Positions 1 to 7,949 of a DNA stretch of 40,626 nucleotides are shown here, piece after piece; position 1 is the first letter of the stretch, and the number at the start of each line of letters is the position of its first letter. This DNA is from Sphingobacteriaceae bacterium (GTDB lineage Bacteria; Bacteroidota; Bacteroidia; B-17B0; Aurantibacillaceae), in the NCBI GenBank assembly GCA_947457335.1, contig CANGWA010000004.1, positions 1 through 40,626 of the forward strand, read 5' to 3'. The position numbers were made by a program, and so were the translations under genes. The notes under the pieces are model-generated. The model had not been told where the DNA came from and searched no databases. It saw nothing but the letters and a program-made list of their open reading frames with translations.

Positions 1-462
1 ACTTCGGTTCCACAGTTTAACGAGTGGCATAAAAAAAGTGAATTTACCGTGGTGAATGTAGTAAGTGATTTCGGTATTCTCTTCTAGGTTGCGCACAGTG
101 TATTTTAAGCAGCTGTGTCCTGCTACCTGGTGTTTGCTTTCGTCTTTGTAAATCGTGAAAGCACCGCTTGTTTCTTGTGGTTTCGTGGATTTTTGTTCGC
201 CATATACTTTGCGGCGGGGACTAATGAATTTAACTGCGTTTTTAGAGAGATCGAAAATAAAGCTGCCTTCAATTTGCTTGTTGTTTTTAGTGTATTGGTC
301 AAGCCGCACAAAAGGCTCTTTCACCGTGTAAACATTGAGGGACGTATCCTTATTGGTGATGTATTTAAAATGAAGGAAACCCGAAAACCCTGGCTCACCT
401 GCTCCAAATAGAATTAGCAGGGCGAGTGCGGTTATAGAAACTTTAAGGGCGGATTTTAACAT
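1..462 (-). CDS. Secreted protein of unknown function, 3' end outside the window
   Basis: Reading the minus strand from an ATG at 460-462 gives 154 codons with no stop before the window edge, so the gene continues beyond base 1. The first 20 or so residues look like a signal peptide (MLKSALKVSITALALLILFG), after which the chain is soluble and rich in Lys, Thr and aromatic residues. Segments such as FIFDLSKNAVKFISPRRKVY and KYTVRNLEENTEITYYIHHG suggest a small beta-rich periplasmic or surface domain of a kind common in Bacteroidota. A DUF4412-like fold is possible but is a guess. A different reading frame on the plus strand (115-411) covers the same DNA and looks like a shadow. The gene is divergent from yraN with about 100 bp between starts. 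Function is unknown. Confidence 0.7.
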   Translation of the reverse strand, partial: MLKSALKVSITALALLILFGAGEPGFSGFLHFKYITNKDTSLNVYTVKEPFVRLDQYTKNNKQIEGSFIFDLSKNAVKFISPRRKVYGEQKSTKPQETSGAFTIYKDESKHQVAGHSCLKYTVRNLEENTEITYYIHHGKFTFFMPLVKLWNRS

Positions 463-532
463 GCAACAGCTAAAGTATGTATTTTCAGCAACACCCAAAA
501 TGCAGAATGGAATGAAATCTTGACGATGAGGT

Positions 533-540
533 TAATTTTG
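533..540 (+). promoter_or_regulatory. Candidate sigma -7 element for yraN-rluB
   Basis: TAATTTTG matches the Bacteroidota -7 consensus TAnnTTTG perfectly and lies 22 bp before the yraN ATG at 563. No TTTG box is present at the expected 19-21 bp upstream, so the call rests on one element. Confidence 0.35.
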
Positions 541-562
541 TGTTTTGGTTAAAACACGATTC

Positions 563-934
563 ATGACATCAAATGAAAAACTAGCATTAGGAAAGGAGGG
601 GGAGCTCGCTGCCTATAATTTATTGACGTCGCTTGGTTTTACCGTTCGAGAAGTCAATTGGCGCTTCAAGAAATACGAAATCGACATTATTGCCACAAAT
701 AAGGAATGGATAGTCTTTGTCGAAGTGAAATCCCGCTCAGTCAAAAACATTGTCGCGCCTGAATTTACCGTCTCAATAGGGCAACAGCGGCGAATTATAG
801 CAGCGGCGCACCATTATTTGGTGGAAAACAACATCCAATTGGAAGCCCGATTCGACATTATTTCCATTTTAGAGGATACCAACGGCCTAACTGTAAAACA
901 TTTGCCAGGAGCTTTCCGTCCACTTGCCCGTTAA
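563..934 (+). CDS. yraN: YraN family (UPF0102) endonuclease-like protein
   Basis: This 123-residue protein carries the full UPF0102 pattern: GKEGELAAYNLL near the N-terminus, RFKKYEIDIIA around residues 34-45, and FVEVKSRS around 52-60. The E-x-D and E-x-K residues form a PD-(D/E)XK nuclease-like site (family knowledge). The family is widespread, and its cellular role is poorly defined, with DNA processing or repair proposed. I chose the ATG at 563 because the in-frame upstream alternative is only a TTG at 545 and family members begin a few residues before the GKxGE motif. The stop is 16 bp before the rluB-like ATG on the same strand, so the two genes are probably cotranscribed. Confidence 0.9.
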   Translation: MTSNEKLALGKEGELAAYNLLTSLGFTVREVNWRFKKYEIDIIATNKEWIVFVEVKSRSVKNIVAPEFTVSIGQQRRIIAAAHHYLVENNIQLEARFDIISILEDTNGLTVKHLPGAFRPLAR

Positions 935-950
935 TCGGTATCTTTGTTCT

Positions 951-2609
951 ATGGCAAAAACCGGAAATTCAGGCGGCAAGGGTCGCAAGAGTGCGTATAA
1001 AGAAAAGCGCTCTTTTTCAAAAAACAAAGAACTGGGGGGCGAGCGTTCCTCACGGAAATCAGGGGACGGGGATCGTCCTGCTTTCAGGAAGCGTGCTGCG
1101 GGCGAAGCTGGGTCCCGGTTTAATGCAGACAAATCCTTTCCTAAACGTGACGGGGGATATGGGAAGTCCCGCGATGGCGGCGATAAACCAGCCTTTAGAA
1201 AGAGGGATGGCGGAGAGGATAGTGGCTTCCGCAAACGCCGTGATGATGGCGATAAGCCGGCCTTTAGAAAAAGAGACAGCGGTGACGGCGGTTTCCGCAA
1301 ACGCAGTGACGATGGCGACAAACCAGCGTATAGAAAACGAGACAGTGAAGAGGGTGGATTCCGTAAACGCCGTGACGATGGCGACCGCCCTGCGTTTAAA
1401 AGGCGGGATGGCGACTCAGGCTCGTTCCGTCGACGCAGCGACGATGGTGAAAAAAAGACCTATACCCGTGGTGGGGAAGAAAAATCATTTCGCTCACGCC
1501 GTGAAGATGGAGATGAAAAATCCTTTCGTGGTAAGAGAGACGATGGTGATAAGCACTCGTTCAGAAAGCGGGATGACGGTGACCGTCCTTTCAGAAAGGG
1601 CACAGAAGAACGTTCGGGTGGATTTAGAAAGGCCAGAAGGGATGACGACACGCCACCAGTCCGCAGAAGCCGCTCGGAGGGAGAATTGGCTAATTGGGGC
1701 GATGATGGTGCAGAAGAGCCAAGTTTTAGGAAAAAGGTAGTTGATGGGGACAGTGAGCGCCCTGCGCGCCGCTCAACAGGTGAGCGGTCGGATTATAGGA
1801 AGTCCCGCCGCGACGACGACACTGGCTATCGTGGAAAAGGGAAGAGCGACCGTTTTTCTAAGAAGGGCAAGGCCTCGGGACCAAAAAGTTTAGCGGGTGA
1901 AGACGGACTTATTCGTTTGAACAAATATTTATCCAATTCAGGCATTGCTTCCCGCCGCGATGCCGATGTGCTTATTAGCAGCGGTGCCGTGAAAGTGAAC
2001 GGTGAAGTGGTGACCCAATTGGGTCATAAAATAAAGCCAGGCGATAAAGTTACCTATGGTGACGAGGCCGTTAAAGGGGAGAAGAAGGTTTACATTTTGT
2101 TGAATAAACCAAAAGATTATATAACAACAGTAGACGACCCGCGCGAGCGCAGAACAGTTATGCACCTGATTGAAGGCGCATGCAGAGAGCGCGTTTATCC
2201 GGTTGGCCGGTTAGACCGCAACACCACAGGCGTGTTGTTGCTTACCAATGATGGCGAAATCACCGCGCGGTTAACTCATCCTAAATTTGGTGTAAAGAAA
2301 ATTTACCATGTTACGCTCAATAAGGGGCTCCGGGCTGACCATTTCCGTGAAATTATTGAAGGGGTTGAGTTAGAAGACGGTAAAATTCAGGCCGATGATT
2401 TACAGTTTCCCGGTGAAAGCCGCAAGGAAGTGGGCATTGAGATTCATAGTGGGCGTAACCGGATTGTGCGCCGCTTGTTCGAGCATTTGGGTTACGAAGT
2501 GATAAAGCTGGATCGCGTGTCTTTTGCTGGGTTGACCAAGAAGGATATTTCACGTGGGAAGTGGCGTTTTTTATCCCCAAAGGAAATCAACTTCCTGCAC
2601 ATGAAATGA
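951..2609 (+). CDS. rluB: RluB/RsuA-family pseudouridine synthase with long charged N-terminal extension
   Basis: The last 235 residues form a typical RluB/RsuA-type enzyme, which converts uridine to pseudouridine in ribosomal RNA. An S4 RNA-binding domain starts near residue 319 (LIRLNKYLSNSGIASRRDAD). The catalytic motif VGRLDRNTTGVLLLTNDG has the nucleophilic aspartate at about residue 422, and the C-terminal GRNRIVRRLFEHLGYEV box is intact. The first ~318 residues are low complexity, built from Arg, Lys, Asp, Gly, Ser and Phe, with imperfect 20-22-residue units such as DDGDKPAFRKRDSGDGGFRK. This part is probably disordered and RNA-binding. Such tails are known on Bacteroidota RluB homologues, but this one exceeds the enzyme in length. 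I chose the ATG at 951 over an upstream TTG. Target specificity (RluB versus RluE/RsuA) is inferred, not shown. Confidence 0.88.
   Translation: MAKTGNSGGKGRKSAYKEKRSFSKNKELGGERSSRKSGDGDRPAFRKRAAGEAGSRFNADKSFPKRDGGYGKSRDGGDKPAFRKRDGGEDSGFRKRRDDGDKPAFRKRDSGDGGFRKRSDDGDKPAYRKRDSEEGGFRKRRDDGDRPAFKRRDGDSGSFRRRSDDGEKKTYTRGGEEKSFRSRREDGDEKSFRGKRDDGDKHSFRKRDDGDRPFRKGTEERSGGFRKARRDDDTPPVRRSRSEGELANWGDDGAEEPSFRKKVVDGDSERPARRSTGERSDYRKSRRDDDTGYRGKGKSDRFSKKGKASGPKSLAGEDGLIRLNKYLSNSGIASRRDADVLISSGAVKVNGEVVTQLGHKIKPGDKVTYGDEAVKGEKKVYILLNKPKDYITTVDDPRERRTVMHLIEGACRERVYPVGRLDRNTTGVLLLTNDGEITARLTHPKFGVKKIYHVTLNKGLRADHFREIIEGVELEDGKIQADDLQFPGESRKEVGIEIHSGRNRIVRRLFEHLGYEVIKLDRVSFAGLTKKDISRGKWRFLSPKEINFLHMK
1242..1439 (+). 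repeat. Three in-frame 66-bp repeats inside the rluB-like gene
   Basis: Units start at 1242, 1308 and 1374, each 66 bp, and encode 22-residue blocks of the form DDGDxPAxxxRDxxxxxFRxR. More diverged copies extend the pattern on both sides, from about 1150 to 1650. The exact multiple of three preserves the frame, so unit number could vary without breaking the enzyme. Confidence 0.75.
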
Positions 2610-2657
2610 TCAAATTTTTTCGGAAAACAACAACAATTCATTATACGTCAGTGTTTA

Positions 2658-2671
2658 TACGCAATTGCGTA
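2658..2671. promoter_or_regulatory. 14-bp perfect palindrome upstream of glmS, candidate operator
   Basis: TACGCAATTGCGTA reads the same on both strands and ends 25 bp before the glmS ATG. Its position suits a repressor site or an element near the transcription start. No known regulator is implied by the sequence. Confidence 0.35.
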
Positions 2672-2696
2672 AATTAGTAAAGTTAAGAGTTAATAT

Positions 2697-4541
2697 ATGT
2701 GTGGAATCGTTGGATATATCGGTGATCGCGAAGCGTATCCTATAATGATTAAGGGGCTTCAACGCCTCGAATACCGTGGCTATGACAGTGCAGGCGTGGC
2801 ATTAATTAGCAAAAGTGGTCAGTTGAATGTTTATAAGAAAAAGGGGAAAGTTAGCGAGCTGTCAGCCTTTGCCAGTACACACGATAGGAGTGGAAGCATT
2901 GGTATAGGTCACACCCGTTGGGCCACCCATGGAGAGCCGAACGATGTCAATTCCCACCCTCACTTTTCACAATCTGGGGATTTGGTGTTGATTCACAACG
3001 GAATCATTGAAAACTATGCGTCTATAAAAGCGGGACTTGAAAAGCGGGGCCATGCATTTTTGTCGCAGACCGATACAGAGGTTTTGGCACATTTGATTGA
3101 GGACATCATGGTGCACGAGAACATGAAGTTGGGGCATGCTGTGCAAGCCGCATTGCGTCAAGTGATTGGAGCTTATGCCATTGTGGTGATGCACCGCAAT
3201 GATCCTGAAACATTGGTTGCCGCAAAAAAGGGCAGTCCAATGGTGATTGGTGTTGGTAGCGATGATTATTTTGTTGCTTCTGATGCTTCGCCAATAATTG
3301 AATACACCAAGAATGTGGTGTATCTCGAAGACGAGCAAGTAGCTATTTTACGCAAGGGACAGGAATTAAAGATTCGCAACTTGAAGGACAAGGAAATCAC
3401 ACCGTATGTCCAAAAATTAACACTTGAACTCGAGTCCATCGAAAAAGGCGGTTACGACCATTTCATGTTGAAGGAGATTTATGAGCAACCCCGTTCTGTT
3501 ATGGACAGTATGCGTGGTCGTTTGTTATCTGCTGAAGGTGAAATCAAGTTGGGCGGTATTGTTGATCACGAAAAGAAATTTGAAAAGGCCCGCCGAATTA
3601 TTTTTGTGGCATGTGGCACTTCTTGGCACGCGGGCTTAGTAGGAGAGTATTTGTTTGAGGAATTGGCGCGCATTCCGGTTGAAGTGGAATACGCTTCTGA
3701 GTTTAGGTACCGTAATCCTATTATTTATCCTGAGGACATTGTGATTGCGATTTCACAAAGTGGTGAGACTGCCGATACGTTAGCGGCCATTGAGTTAGCT
3801 AAGTCTAAAGGAGCCACCGTTTTGGGAATTTGCAACGTTGTGGGCTCCTCTATTGCACGGGCAACACACGGCGGCAGTTACACGCACGCTGGGCCTGAAA
3901 TTGGTGTAGCCAGTACCAAGGCCTTTACCGCACAGGTAACGGTACTTACGTTGATGGCATTACACATGTCGCGCGTGCGTGGCACGTTGCCAGAGAGCCG
4001 TTACCGGCAATTGCTGTATGAAATGGAAGCCATTCCGTCTAAAATAGATGAAGTATTAAAACTAAACGATCAGCTAAAGGAGATTGCCTTCACCAATAAG
4101 GATAGTCGTAATGCCTTGTATCTGGGCCGTGGGGTGTGTTTTCCTGTAGCGCTTGAAGGGGCATTGAAGTTGAAGGAAATTTCATACATCCATGCAGAAG
4201 GATACCCTGCTGCTGAAATGAAGCACGGCCCAATTGCCCTGATTGATGAAGAAATGCCAGTGTTTGTGATTGCCACCAAGGGCAATAGTTACGAGAAAGT
4301 GGTGAGCAACATTCAAGAAGTAAAAGCCCGCAAGGGACGAATTACTGCGGTAGTTACCTCGGGGGACAAGGAGGTAAAGGGCATGTCGGATCATGTCATA
4401 GAAATTCCAGAAACTGACGAATTGTTAGCGCCATTAGTGGCCGTGATTCCTTTGCAATTGTTATCGTACCACATAGCGGTCATGCGCGGCTGTAATGTCG
4501 ATCAGCCACGCAATTTGGCGAAGAGTGTGACGGTGGAGTAG
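2697..4541 (+). CDS. glmS: Glutamine--fructose-6-phosphate aminotransferase (isomerizing)
   Basis: GlmS makes glucosamine-6-phosphate from fructose-6-phosphate and glutamine, the first step toward UDP-GlcNAc, peptidoglycan and LPS. The protein begins MCGIVGYIGDREAYPIMIKG, so Cys2 becomes the N-terminal nucleophile of the class II glutamine amidotransferase domain. HTRWATHGEPND and HNGIIENY follow in that domain. Two SIS sugar-isomerase domains come next, the first with CGTSWHAGLVGEYLFEELAR and ISQSGETADTL, the second with LGRGVCFPVALEGALKLKE and AAEMKHGPIALI. The chain ends in the family signature LAKSVTVE. At 614 residues it is close to the usual ~610. The stop codon is only 3 bp from the stop of the converging lipoprotein gene, and no terminator is visible between them. 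Confidence 0.98.
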   Translation: MCGIVGYIGDREAYPIMIKGLQRLEYRGYDSAGVALISKSGQLNVYKKKGKVSELSAFASTHDRSGSIGIGHTRWATHGEPNDVNSHPHFSQSGDLVLIHNGIIENYASIKAGLEKRGHAFLSQTDTEVLAHLIEDIMVHENMKLGHAVQAALRQVIGAYAIVVMHRNDPETLVAAKKGSPMVIGVGSDDYFVASDASPIIEYTKNVVYLEDEQVAILRKGQELKIRNLKDKEITPYVQKLTLELESIEKGGYDHFMLKEIYEQPRSVMDSMRGRLLSAEGEIKLGGIVDHEKKFEKARRIIFVACGTSWHAGLVGEYLFEELARIPVEVEYASEFRYRNPIIYPEDIVIAISQSGETADTLAAIELAKSKGATVLGICNVVGSSIARATHGGSYTHAGPEIGVASTKAFTAQVTVLTLMALHMSRVRGTLPESRYRQLLYEMEAIPSKIDEVLKLNDQLKEIAFTNKDSRNALYLGRGVCFPVALEGALKLKEISYIHAEGYPAAEMKHGPIALIDEEMPVFVIATKGNSYEKVVSNIQEVKARKGRITAVVTSGDKEVKGMSDHVIEIPETDELLAPLVAVIPLQLLSYHIAVMRGCNVDQPRNLAKSVTVE

Positions 4542-4544
4542 TAC

Positions 4545-4931
4545 TTACTTCTCCTCTTTTTTCATTGTATTAAGGGTATCGAGCACCGATTGGTACACCT
4601 TTTCATATTGTTCGGGGTGACGGGCATAATAAGCCATTGTTGAGTCGAGGCGCGACCGGGAAATGCCATATTCGAAAACGGGATTGAAAGCATAGGCCGT
4701 ATCGAGGCGAAAGACGGGTTGGTTGCCGATGTTCATGTTCGCTGCACTTTCGGCAATAGCAAAGTCTGCCATGATTTGTACAAACGAGTCCCTTTGCATC
4801 ACGTAAGCAGGCACTTCAACCGTTTCATTCGCGTTTTTGCAGCCGCCAACAAGCAGAGTTAACAGAACCATCTTGAAAAGGTTTGTGGGGAGAAGGGGGA
4901 TGCGACGCATTAAGCCGTTAATTTTAGTCAT
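4545..4931 (-). CDS. DUF4296-type lipoprotein
   Basis: This short protein has a lipoprotein signal: a hydrophobic stretch MVLLTLLVGGC with a lipobox-like LVGGC, so the mature chain should start at the Cys and be anchored in a membrane. The remainder (DSFVQIMADFAIAESAANM, later YARHPEQYEKVYQSVLDTL) matches the helical pattern of Bacteroidota DUF4296 proteins, whose function is unknown. The ATG at 4931 is only 9 bp from the divergent ATG at 4941, and a -7-like sequence TTACTTTG on the minus strand (4933-4940) would place transcription start near 4927. The second Met, at 4910 (MRRIPLLP), is therefore a serious alternative start that still gives a complete signal. Confidence 0.8.
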   Translation of the reverse strand: MTKINGLMRRIPLLPTNLFKMVLLTLLVGGCKNANETVEVPAYVMQRDSFVQIMADFAIAESAANMNIGNQPVFRLDTAYAFNPVFEYGISRSRLDSTMAYYARHPEQYEKVYQSVLDTLNTMKKEEK

Positions 4932-4940
4932 ACAAAGTAA

Positions 4941-5225
4941 ATGTTTTTCCTGAGGCTAATAAAGAACAAGTACCTGATTTCCATTTTAGCGTTGTTGGTA
5001 TGGTTGTTGTTTTTCGACAAAAACGATGTCTTTTCGCAATACGAATTGGTTCAGAAGTGCAAGAAGCTGGAGCAGGACACGACCTATTACTACGAGCAAA
5101 TTAAACTGAACCGGCAGTATTTGAATGCACTGCGAAAGGACCCAAAATATTTAGAGACTGTAGCGCGTGAGAAATACTTGATGAAAAAAGAAGACGAAGA
5201 TGTTTTTGTATTTGTGACCAATTAG
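4941..5225 (+). CDS. Septum formation initiator, DivIC/FtsB family
   Basis: This 94-residue bitopic membrane protein has a short cytoplasmic N-terminus (MFFLRLIKNK), one transmembrane helix (about residues 11-27, YLISILALLVWLLFF), and a periplasmic coiled coil (LVQKCKKLEQDTTYYYEQI, then LNRQYLNALRKDPKYLETVA). It ends with the family-typical AREKYLMKKEDEDVF. DivIC/FtsB proteins bridge FtsL and FtsQ in the divisome, and this gene has the length and layout expected for the family in Bacteroidota. It is divergent from the lipoprotein gene and followed by a strong hairpin terminator that it shares with the converging ferritin gene. Confidence 0.9.
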   Translation: MFFLRLIKNKYLISILALLVWLLFFDKNDVFSQYELVQKCKKLEQDTTYYYEQIKLNRQYLNALRKDPKYLETVAREKYLMKKEDEDVFVFVTN

Positions 5226-5242
5226 TTCGACTACTACCGCAA

Positions 5243-5276
5243 TAAAAAAGGGAGTCACTGACTCCCTTTTTTATTG
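5243..5276. terminator. Bidirectional intrinsic terminator between divIC-like gene and ferritin
   Basis: A stem GGGAGTCA/TGACTCCC is flanked on the left by A6 and on the right by T6, so it makes a hairpin followed by a U-run on either strand. It lies between two converging genes. Confidence 0.88.
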
Positions 5277-5278
5277 AA

Positions 5279-5809
5279 TTATTTACCTTCTTTTCCCCCG
5301 CTTTCCTTGGCTTCGACTTGACCAGCAAGGGTTTCAAGGTCACGGTCAAAGAAATAAAGTCCGCCTTTGTCGTCGCCTATTAATTTCAATTTATCAACGA
5401 TTTGACGTGCCAGTGCTTCTTCTTCAATTTGTTCGCTCACATACCACTGTAAGAAGTTGTGCGTGGTATAGTCTTTTTCTTTCAATGTTTGATCGACCAA
5501 TTGGTTAATGGTATTGGTGACATTGATCTCGTGTTTTAAAATCTCTTCGAATACGGCCTTTACTGACTTGAAAGTGGTAGGGGGTTGTTTCAAGGCAGGC
5601 ACAACACCATGCCCACCGCGTTCGTTCACGAACTTAATCAGTTTTAACATGTGCATGCGCTCTTCATCGGCATGATGAAAAAGAAATGCCGCTACACCGT
5701 TAAGGCCTTGTGTTTCTGCCCAACTGGCCATTGCGAGATAGAATTGCGAGGAGAACCCTTCGTGTTCAATTTGCTTGTTGAGGGCTTTGCTGAGGTTTGG
5801 TGATAACAT
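5279..5809 (-). CDS. ftnA: Non-heme ferritin
   Basis: This 176-residue ferritin oxidises Fe(II) and stores it as a mineral in a 24-subunit cage in the cytoplasm. All ferroxidase-centre ligands known from bacterial FtnA are in the same numbered places: Glu17, Tyr24, Glu50, His53, Glu94, Glu126, Gln127, Glu129 and Glu130 (motifs EHEGFSSQFY, DEERMHML, VSEQIEEEAL). The C-terminal tail is polar (EAKESGGKEGK). The start ATG at 5809 is preceded by a clean -7 element in the 31-bp gap after dsbD, so the gene probably has its own promoter besides any read-through. A bidirectional terminator follows the stop. Confidence 0.96.
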   Translation of the reverse strand: MLSPNLSKALNKQIEHEGFSSQFYLAMASWAETQGLNGVAAFLFHHADEERMHMLKLIKFVNERGGHGVVPALKQPPTTFKSVKAVFEEILKHEINVTNTINQLVDQTLKEKDYTTHNFLQWYVSEQIEEEALARQIVDKLKLIGDDKGGLYFFDRDLETLAGQVEAKESGGKEGK

Positions 5810-5828
5810 GGTGGTTAGTTTAATAATA

Positions 5829-5836
5829 CAAATATA
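5829..5836 (-). promoter_or_regulatory. Candidate sigma -7 element for ferritin
   Basis: TATATTTG on the minus strand is a perfect TAnnTTTG match, 19 bp before the ferritin ATG. It sits immediately after the dsbD stop. A conventional TTTG -33 box is not visible. Confidence 0.4.
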
Positions 5837-5840
5837 CGGC

Positions 5841-7886
5841 TTACACGCCGTGTTTTTTCTTGTAGCCGGTTAAACCTGTATTCAACCAATTGATGTATTT
5901 GTTGATGTCGGGGTCGTAACTGGTAGAATCGACAAAACGGGTTTCGTCGTGGTCAATTATATAGTACTGTGGCTGGGTACTGGAGTGGTAGTGGGTGATT
6001 TCAAGGTGGCTCCATCGGTCGCCATAGGTTTTGAGTTTGCGCAGGGAGCCGCTCCATTCCACTTCTTTTTGCAATTCTGCGGGAAGTTCTTTGCGGTCGT
6101 CGAAATACAGCGACACGAGAATAAACTCTTCAGAAAGCTTGCGCTTTACTTCTGGGTCGCTCCATACTTGTGCTTCCATTTTACGGCAGTTGATACACGC
6201 TTTTCCTGTGAAATCAAGCATTATGGGTTTCTTTACCTTTTTGGAATAGGCCAGTGCGGCATCATAATCGTGGAAGGCGGGGATGCCATTTGGTCCGGGG
6301 TGCATACCGGGAACCGCTTCTGAGTGGCTCGCTGCGGGTGCAGCCGTGCTTTGGCCAAAGAATTCAGCGCTTTCGTTATATTCGAGGGGCGGAGGAAATC
6401 CACTAATCAGCTTAAGAGGCGCGCCCCAAAGACCCGGAATCAGGTAGAAAGTAAACGCAAACGACACCATGGCCAATAAGAGTTTGCCCACGCTAACATG
6501 TTTGTGAGGGGAGTCGTGTGGCAGTTGGAACCAGCCCATGAGGTAAGCGCCGAGTAAACCAAAGACCACAATCCACACAATGATAAACACTTCACGGGTA
6601 ACGATGTGGGCATCGGTTACCAAGTCGGCATTGGATAAAAACTTCATGGCCAAGGCGATTTCTAGGAAGCCAAGAACCACTTTGACCGAGTTGAGCCAGC
6701 CGCCGGATTTAGGCAGGGAATTCATCCACCCCGGGAAGGCCGCAAATAAAGTAAATGGTAGGGCCAGCGCCAATGAAAAGCCCAACATGCCAAAAAACGG
6801 TCCCGCCAACGCCTTGGTAGATGCCGCTTCTACGAGCAGGGTGCCAATAATGGGGCCTGTGCAAGAGAAGGAGACCAATCCCAGTGTAAAGGCCATAAAG
6901 AAGATGCCAATCAGTCCGCCTTGATCTGATTTTGCATCCATTTTATTGACGAAGCTGGAAGGCAGCGTAATTTCAAAAGCACCAAGGAAGGAAATGGCAA
7001 ATACGATGAGTAGGGCAAAGAAGAACAGGTTGAACCAAACATTGGTGGCCATGGCATTCATGGCGTCGGCGCCGAAAATAACGGTCACCGCAAGGCCCAA
7101 TGCCACGTAAATGGCAATGATAGAAACGCCATAGATGATGGCATTGCGTATACCAGCGGAGCGGGTTTTGCTTTGCTTGGTGAAGAAGCTAACCGTCATG
7201 GGAATCATGGGGAATACGCAAGGCGTTAATAACGCGGCAAAGCCGCCTAAAAAGCCGGCAATAAATAAGGCCCAATAAGATCGTTTGCCTGTAGGTGGAA
7301 CAGGTTCACTGGGACAAAAGACCGTTTGCGTGGTCGTGTCTTTTTCTGGTGAAGTGATTGAATCTATGGCAACTGCGGCGGTGGTGTCGACTGCGGGTGC
7401 AGTAGGGCTCGCGGCGGCGATTTCGGCACCAGTGATATGCACTGTAAAATCGAAGGGGGGATTGAATTTCTGGCATTGGCTTTCGTTGCACGCCATGCCG
7501 TCAACAAAGCCCGTCACATCAAAAGGTTGGTCGGTTAGGGCTTGAATGGTTTGACGGAATACCGCCTTGTCTTCAAACGAACGCACGACCTGGTTATCAA
7601 ACATTGGTTCCTTGGTCTCGTGCGGTTTCGGTTCAATGGTTTTACCAAGGAGTTTGTAGGATTTGTTTTTGTTGTACTCGAAGTAAGTTGGGAGTGGCCC
7701 ATCGGGCGTTTCTATTTGTGAATACAGGTGCCAGCCTGGTTCTATTTTCGCGGTGAAGACAAGCTCAAATATATCGGGACCAATTTTTTTAGCTTGTACA
7801 GACCATTTAACCATGTTACCCATGGCTTGTGACCATGCGGAAAAAGAGAGGGCGATAAAGGCAAAAAACAGGATAATTTTTCTCAT
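5841..7886 (-). CDS. dsbD: Thiol:disulfide interchange protein DsbD (protein-disulfide reductase)
   Basis: DsbD carries electrons from cytoplasmic thioredoxin across the inner membrane to periplasmic proteins. All three modules are present in 681 residues. A signal peptide (to about residue 20) precedes a periplasmic alpha domain with the redox pair Cys133/Cys138 (ACNESQC). The CcdA-like membrane domain (about 200-490) has Cys223 in LLTPCVFPMIPM and Cys342 in FSCTGPIIG. The C-terminal thioredoxin-like gamma domain has Cys564-Ile-Asn-Cys567 in FTGKACINCRKME. The upstream gene (63 bp away) encodes a second, free-standing alpha-like domain, and ferritin follows 31 bp downstream. The minus-strand order alpha-like, dsbD, ferritin could be one transcript, with an extra promoter for ferritin. 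Confidence 0.96.
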   Translation of the reverse strand: MRKIILFFAFIALSFSAWSQAMGNMVKWSVQAKKIGPDIFELVFTAKIEPGWHLYSQIETPDGPLPTYFEYNKNKSYKLLGKTIEPKPHETKEPMFDNQVVRSFEDKAVFRQTIQALTDQPFDVTGFVDGMACNESQCQKFNPPFDFTVHITGAEIAAASPTAPAVDTTAAVAIDSITSPEKDTTTQTVFCPSEPVPPTGKRSYWALFIAGFLGGFAALLTPCVFPMIPMTVSFFTKQSKTRSAGIRNAIIYGVSIIAIYVALGLAVTVIFGADAMNAMATNVWFNLFFFALLIVFAISFLGAFEITLPSSFVNKMDAKSDQGGLIGIFFMAFTLGLVSFSCTGPIIGTLLVEAASTKALAGPFFGMLGFSLALALPFTLFAAFPGWMNSLPKSGGWLNSVKVVLGFLEIALAMKFLSNADLVTDAHIVTREVFIIVWIVVFGLLGAYLMGWFQLPHDSPHKHVSVGKLLLAMVSFAFTFYLIPGLWGAPLKLISGFPPPLEYNESAEFFGQSTAAPAASHSEAVPGMHPGPNGIPAFHDYDAALAYSKKVKKPIMLDFTGKACINCRKMEAQVWSDPEVKRKLSEEFILVSLYFDDRKELPAELQKEVEWSGSLRKLKTYGDRWSHLEITHYHSSTQPQYYIIDHDETRFVDSTSYDPDINKYINWLNTGLTGYKKKHGV

Positions 7887-7949
7887 GAATGTATAGGCGT
7901 TGTGAGCAGCCAGAGGGCTGCAAATAAAGCGGGGACTAAGGTACCTTTT

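Noticed and set aside
115-411. 98-codon plus-strand frame near the window start
   Set aside because: It is antisense to a better minus-strand gene with a signal peptide and coherent composition; Cys/Phe-rich nonsense-like content.
887-1321. Minus-strand Ser/Pro/Leu repeat protein
   Set aside because: Shadow of the Arg/Asp repeats in the rluB-like gene; the reverse complement of GAT/CGC-rich codons gives this composition.
991-1740. 249-codon frame within the rluB-like gene
   Set aside because: It is the same strand in another frame across low-complexity DNA and has no recognisable domain or start context.
2610-2696. glmS ribozyme riboswitch
   Set aside because: The 87-bp leader is too short for the ~150-nt ribozyme and shows none of its conserved core.
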